Below are positions 59,851 through 64,000 of a DNA stretch of 64,000 nt, one piece after another. The stretch is from contig JAJHZJ010000121.1 of assembly GCA_023548195.1 (NCBI GenBank), positions 1,674,220 to 1,738,219 of the forward strand, read 5' to 3'. Under the pieces are notes generated by a model that was not told the origin of the DNA, ran no database searches, and saw nothing but the letters and a program-made list of their open reading frames with translations. Within the stretch, counting starts at the first letter, position 1; each line of letters begins with the position of its first letter. The position numbers and the translations under genes were made by a program. The stretch comes from Bettongia penicillata ogilbyi. Lineage: Eukaryota; Chordata; Mammalia; Diprotodontia; Potoroidae.

Positions 59851-60244
59851 CTCAAGACCAATGTCGAGAGGCTTATGGCACTGTAGTAAGAAAAACACCA
59901 GGCAGACAATATTCTCTGGAAAAGAAAACCCTGTCATCACAGGGAAAGTTTCTTTCCGTGTTCAGGTAGTAAAGGAGACTGGACCTACCCTTAATAGTCA
60001 CATATTTCCAAAGAGTAGAGTCTGAATTAACAAGTTACTATTGTATTAGTAAGGAAAATTATCCCCACTTAACATGAAAGGAACTTGAGGCACAAGGTGA
60101 TTAAGTCTATTTTGGGTTCCTATTTTCCAGATTTTACCCAACAAAGTCCTATTTCTAAATATTCTATTACTTGTTGAATAACATACCATATGAATATGGA
60201 GAAATAGAGCTATCTCTGGCTAATGGAAATGAAAACACATCTTA
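59851..60244. other. Unclassified intronic sequence
   Basis: Nothing recognised. Confidence 0.5.
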
Positions 60245-60425
60245 GCCAGTGTTAGACTTGGAGTTAGTGAGTCCAGAGCACAAGCCCAGCTTCTTGACCT
60301 CAGTTTCCTCATCTCCAAAATGTAATAGAATGTAACACCTCATAGGGTTGTTGAGGCTCAGGAGAGAAAATATGCACTATGTAAAATATTTAGCTATTAA
60401 TATTATTGTAATCACTATGGATAAT
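60245..60425 (+). repeat. MIR-type SINE
   Basis: 'acctcagtttcctcatctcc', 'cctcatagggttgttgaggc', 'atgtaaaatatttagcta'. Confidence 0.6.
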
Positions 60426-61962
60426 ATTGCAATATTATTGTCTCTGGTCTCTTATAACTGCAACTAGAATGTGAAATTTATAACTTCCCTCTACAATACA
60501 AAAGAACTTCTGTTTCCAATACTTTAACAGCCCCATGGTGAGTGGCTACAAAAGTTCCTGCCCCATCAACAGCTATTTGGGAACATGCTTGTGAATTTCA
60601 GATGGGACCATATCTCAAGTAGAGGAATCTTTGGTGATCCCTTCCCATTTATTTCTAGACTACAAAGATTCCAACATCAGATCTGGATTAAGGAGCAAGC
60701 AAGATGCTAAATGCACAAAGTACTCCCTGCTGTGAAGCTTTTTTCCCTTTCTCTCATGCCTTGCACCTCTGACTACACTCAGATCAAATGTACTAACTAG
60801 TCTTAGCCCATTTTAACCCTACAACTGTCTTCATAAACAGCCTTGGATTAAATATTTCAATCAGCATTCATGTTCCCTTTCCTTTGAGAATCCTTCAAAC
60901 CGCATGGAGAAAGCAACTGGGAAAGAACTGGATAGAAAAGAAACAATAAGACTAAAAGACAAAGCTGAATTTTCATGATGGACTTTGCAAAGGAAAAAAA
61001 CTAATTATGGGGCATTTTTGGGAGGCAAGAGAGAAGCACATTTTTGGCAAGAGAAAAGGAATATACCAATGGAATGTATTTAAGCTAGAACAAACTGCAC
61101 AGAAGGCACCAGAGCAATCACTCAATCAATCAACAGCTGAATCAGTTCTCTAGTCTCTTGTCCTTTTTCTGCAATGTAATGACTTTCTAGAGAAAAGATC
61201 CTGGATTGGGCAACTAAATTCAAACCTTTCTATAGATACATCTATCACACAATTGTGGCGCAGCCAAATCATCATATGACAACCCAATAGGATGTACTCT
61301 AGATATTACTCTTTCAAAGATCATATCCCTGAACCACTCAGCAGAACTCCTCTCACAACTTCCTTTCCCTTCCCCTACACCTTCTTCAGTAGAATAAAAA
61401 CCTCCCCCTTCTTCCCAGCAATCTTCTTCATTCCTCCTACCTGGATGAGCACCTCTCTTCAAGGCTCACAAGTGAACAAAGTGATGAAGGAACTGGCTAC
61501 CTGCTAAGGAACTATTTTGATATTCACTGCCTGGGACAGACAGTCCTATGTTCACAGCAGAAATCTCTTTCCAGTATCATAGGTGAAATAAGGCCTTTAG
61601 GCAAGTTTGCTAATGAGCCAGTCTGACTAGATGAAACATTAATTAGCAAAATTTTGACAAATTTTAATATAATTTCTAGTAACAAATGCATAAAGAATTC
61701 TGATTAGATGTGTTTTTTCTAAACCTGATAGTCAACTGTGTAACTTCCAGATATATAACTTAAGGGAGCCTGATGCTAGGAAAATATACTTCTAATCAAA
61801 ATAGCCAGCTAAGAGAATGAGTTTTCTCCTCTCTAACTGTCTAACCAAAATACAGAATAACAGAATTCTAGAACTGAAAGAATTCAACATTTGAAAGGCT
61901 GCCTCCTTTAATAAAATAATGTATACATTTGTTGAATAGAATGAATTGAATGAAAGTATTGA
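60426..61962. other. Unclassified intronic sequence, 1.5 kb
   Basis: Nothing recognised; overlapping open frames at 61220-61507 on both strands have no known domain. Confidence 0.5.
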
Positions 61963-62120
61963 AGAGCACCATGGAGAAATGGTACTAAAGATCTGGGTTC
62001 TTAGTCCTGGCTTTGGGATTACTTACTCAACTCTGGCCAAGTGTCTAGGCCAAAAAGTGAGGGGACTAGACCAGTTGATCTGGTTGCTTCCAGGCTCTTA
62101 AAATACAATCATCAAAGTCT
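61963..62120 (+). repeat. MIR-type SINE
   Basis: 'gatctgggttcttagtcctg', 'aagtgaggggactagaccag', 'tggttgcttccaggctctt'. Confidence 0.6.
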
Positions 62121-62264
62121 TCCTAATCTACTGCCTGGTAACTCCAATACATGAAACAGAAGTATTTCAAAGGTCTAAGATAGATATTTGCTATTAAGAT
62201 GACAAAAATAAGCCTCAATTCATTTTTTGTTTAATTTTCAGAACGGATCAATATCACATATTAA

Positions 62265-62430
62265 AGCTAGAACTTCTCATTTTATATACAAAGAAACATA
62301 AGGTTCCTAAGAGAACAAGTGATTGGACCAAGATCACAAAGTTAACAGGGCACACAACCAAAATTTAGAACCCAAGTTCTCTGACTCGGGATCCAATACA
62401 CTATGTACTTTTCCATGCTGCCTCTCCTAC
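62265..62430 (-). repeat. MIR-type SINE
   Basis: 'cattttatatacaaagaaac', 'ggaccaagatcacaaagtta', 'acccaagttctctgactcgg', 'ttttccatgctgcctctc'. Confidence 0.55.
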
Positions 62431-63515
62431 ATCACAGGGTAGCTTCAGAACTCTCCACTAATTCAAGGATACTTCTTTTCCTTCCCTTTCTTCTCTTTTA
62501 AACTTTGTTTTTTTAACATGTGTTAGAATTTTAGGAATGTTATTCAGTTACAGGCAATAATAGCTCTCTGTGTAACAAGACCTGTTTTCATCTGAGCAGG
62601 ACAGAATTTTAGAAAATTTGTTCCTGATTTCACCTAGGCATTTTCTCCTGATAGTACTATCTAGTGTTGGGGGGAGGGGTAGAAGGGAAGAGAAAGTGAG
62701 AAAAGGTGTGAGGGAAGGAGGAAAGAAAATAAGTGAGAGGGCAAGTCTTAAGGGTGGAAGGGAAGGAAGAAAGAAGGTGGAAAGACTGAAGTGTTGAAGT
62801 GTTTCTCTTCTTGACTCCAAGTCCAGGCCTCCATCCACAATGCCTCAGTACACACCAAACATCATGAACATTTTACTATTACTTAGAATTGGAAAGAATA
62901 CCTGCTACCATTCCCTTCTTTTTGTGCTTCTACATTAAAAACAGCCTGTTCCAGGGACCTGATCAAAATGCTGCATCAATACATTCACTCCCTTAACCTT
63001 GGCCAAAGAATCATACTGTCACACTTAAGCTTTTTTCTTTTCGTTAGTTTCTTTTGCCACTTGGTCATGGATCAAGAGGTTTGAGAGGGAGGAATGGAGA
63101 AGAACTTGCTTAAGAGGTTCTTTGGGGGAGGTCAGGGGGAGGTAAGGGAGTGGGGAGGGGAGTTCCCTGATATTTTTCACTGTAAAAAGTACCTATGATA
63201 CCAGTAAGGATTCCTCTTATTTCTAGCCTTCAACTGGGCATGACGTATTTGTCCTTCATTGAAGCCCCGAATCTGCTGAGGAGTTAAGATCAAGTTCATT
63301 TATGTTCACAGAAGGGCATCTGGCCAGAGCAGTCAGCAACCAGCCTACCTCCTGACTTCCTACAATTGGTTATTTGTTATACACCACACTCATCAAAAAT
63401 ACCCACTAATTCTTTTAAAAGTCTCTCTGCCATGGCCTAAAACTTCTCTCAGATGCCAACTACTCTGAACTTCAGGCTCTAGCAAGAAAGGAAAGAAGAC
63501 AAGCTTTCTACTTAC
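62431..63515. other. Low-complexity and unclassified intronic sequence
   Basis: Contains a GA-rich purine tract at about 62670-62785 and a G-rich cluster at 63123-63162; otherwise nothing recognised. Confidence 0.6.
63123..63162 (+). other. G-run cluster (possible quadruplex)
   Basis: Five runs of three to five G within 40 bp ('gggggagg', 'ggggga', 'aaggga', 'tggggaggggag'). Confidence 0.5.
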
Positions 63516-63560
63516 AATCCTTTTTGCATTTAGTCTCTTAGTTTCCACCTTGAACTGACC
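63516..63560 (-). other. Candidate in-frame 45-nt mini-exon of STK24
   Basis: On the STK24 coding strand a pyrimidine-rich stretch (actttttccccctcc...) ends in gcccag at 63561. It is followed by 45 nt and then a consensus gtaagt donor at 63515-63510. The 45 nt are open as GQFKVETKRLNAKRI. If spliced to the exon at 41135, which starts in phase 0, the reading frame stays open into [11 protein letters not shown] do not recognise the peptide from any STK24 isoform. It may be a chance splice-site pair; no conservation or transcript evidence is available. Confidence 0.25.
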
Positions 63561-63892
63561 CTGGGCACAAATGGAGGGGGAAAAAGTTGAGGACTTTCAA
63601 AAAGTAAATTATTAATCTAGTAAAAAATTTTATACCTAAGGTTTTAATAAGCCTTGCCTTGTTTTAATTGCTTCCGTATCTCTGACACCTCTTCTTTGCT
63701 CCAGGTATCCCAAGGCTTTACGAAAAAAAGGCAACCACTTTGACTGTAACAATATTTCTTATGCTAGAGTCATGATTCCTAAGGGGATATTTCAAAGATG
63801 ACAAAGTGTCAGTGCTACTTTTATTCCATTATATCAGAACTGCCTGCTTCCCTTTGTAGTCAAGTGCTTATTTTCCATCAGCACTTGGAATT

Positions 63893-64000
63893 GTGGTGTG
63901 ATAGTAAAAATAACGGAAGATTTGGTGTCAAGAGAACTGGGTTCAAATACTGGCTCCACCACAGCAGTAAGATTTTTGTGCAGCTCTACTCAATGTCAGT
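63893..64000 (+). repeat. SINE/MIR head, cut by window edge
   Basis: 'ttgtggtgtgatagtaaaaa', 'aactgggttcaaatactggc', 'tccaccacagcagtaag' look like the start of a forward MIR-type SINE. Confidence 0.5.

Larger units (their letters stand above)
41136..64000 (-). other. STK24: STK24 upstream intron, partial
   Basis: Sequence 5' of the P-loop exon on the coding strand. Neither known alternative N-terminus of STK24 (the short 'MAHSP...' or the longer 'MDSRAQ...' start, from memory) was recognised, and no CpG-rich promoter-like block is seen. It is inferred to be intron up to the window edge; a candidate mini-exon lies at 63516-63560. Confidence 0.75.

Noticed and set aside
1..64000. CRISPR arrays, operons, ribosome binding sites, prophage or plasmid features
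   Set aside because: The window is animal nuclear DNA; no regularly spaced direct repeats or prokaryotic gene organisation is present.

Overview
This window is vertebrate nuclear DNA, almost certainly from a marsupial. It is AT-rich, intron-dominated and packed with interspersed repeats. The repeat set is metatherian: tRNA/CORE-type SINEs with an 'agctaggtggcacagtggatag' style head, marsupial LINE-1 and ORF1-only (HAL1-like) elements, many L2/CR1 tails, MIR-type SINEs and an RTE-type LINE. The species cannot be fixed from the sequence alone.

Only one host gene is supported. Two coding exons of STK24 (MST3, a germinal-centre-kinase/Ste20 family serine/threonine kinase) lie on the minus strand at 41135-40905 and 4951-4895. 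They encode 96 consecutive residues of the kinase N-lobe: the glycine-rich loop, the VAIK lysine, the alphaC region and the hinge. Both have consensus splice sites and phase-0 junctions. The window therefore holds part of an upstream intron (41136-64000), one complete intron of about 36 kb (4952-40904), and the start of the next intron (1-4894). No promoter, first exon, later kinase exon or 3' end of STK24 was recognised.

The rest is intronic sequence and transposon fossils. The main ones are a near-complete HAL1-like element at 12067-14840, a second HAL1-like copy fused to an LINE-1 3' end at 56690-59850, 5'-truncated LINE-1 pieces at 5.6-7.6, 32.8-33.8, 35.6 and 39.1 kb, and L2 reverse-transcriptase fossils on the minus strand at 19.6-21.0 and 30.3-31.4 kb. 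There are also a CR1/L3-like fossil at 22.8-23.6 kb, two copies of an RTE-type LINE (21.3-22.1 kb minus, 54.2-55.8 kb plus), a probable solo LTR at 53.5-54.2 kb, a short mariner-like palindrome at 38.86 kb, and many SINE/MIR and L2 tails.

The items most worth a second look are: an in-frame 45-nt candidate mini-exon of STK24 at 63516-63560; a 150-bp inverted repeat about 93% identical at 45.6/46.8 kb; a 784-bp unclassified A-tailed insertion with target-site duplications at 50.1-50.9 kb; the HAL1-L1 chimera; and a three-copy unnamed repeat family. I found no unknown multi-gene system. All repeat family names come from remembered consensus features, not from a database search.
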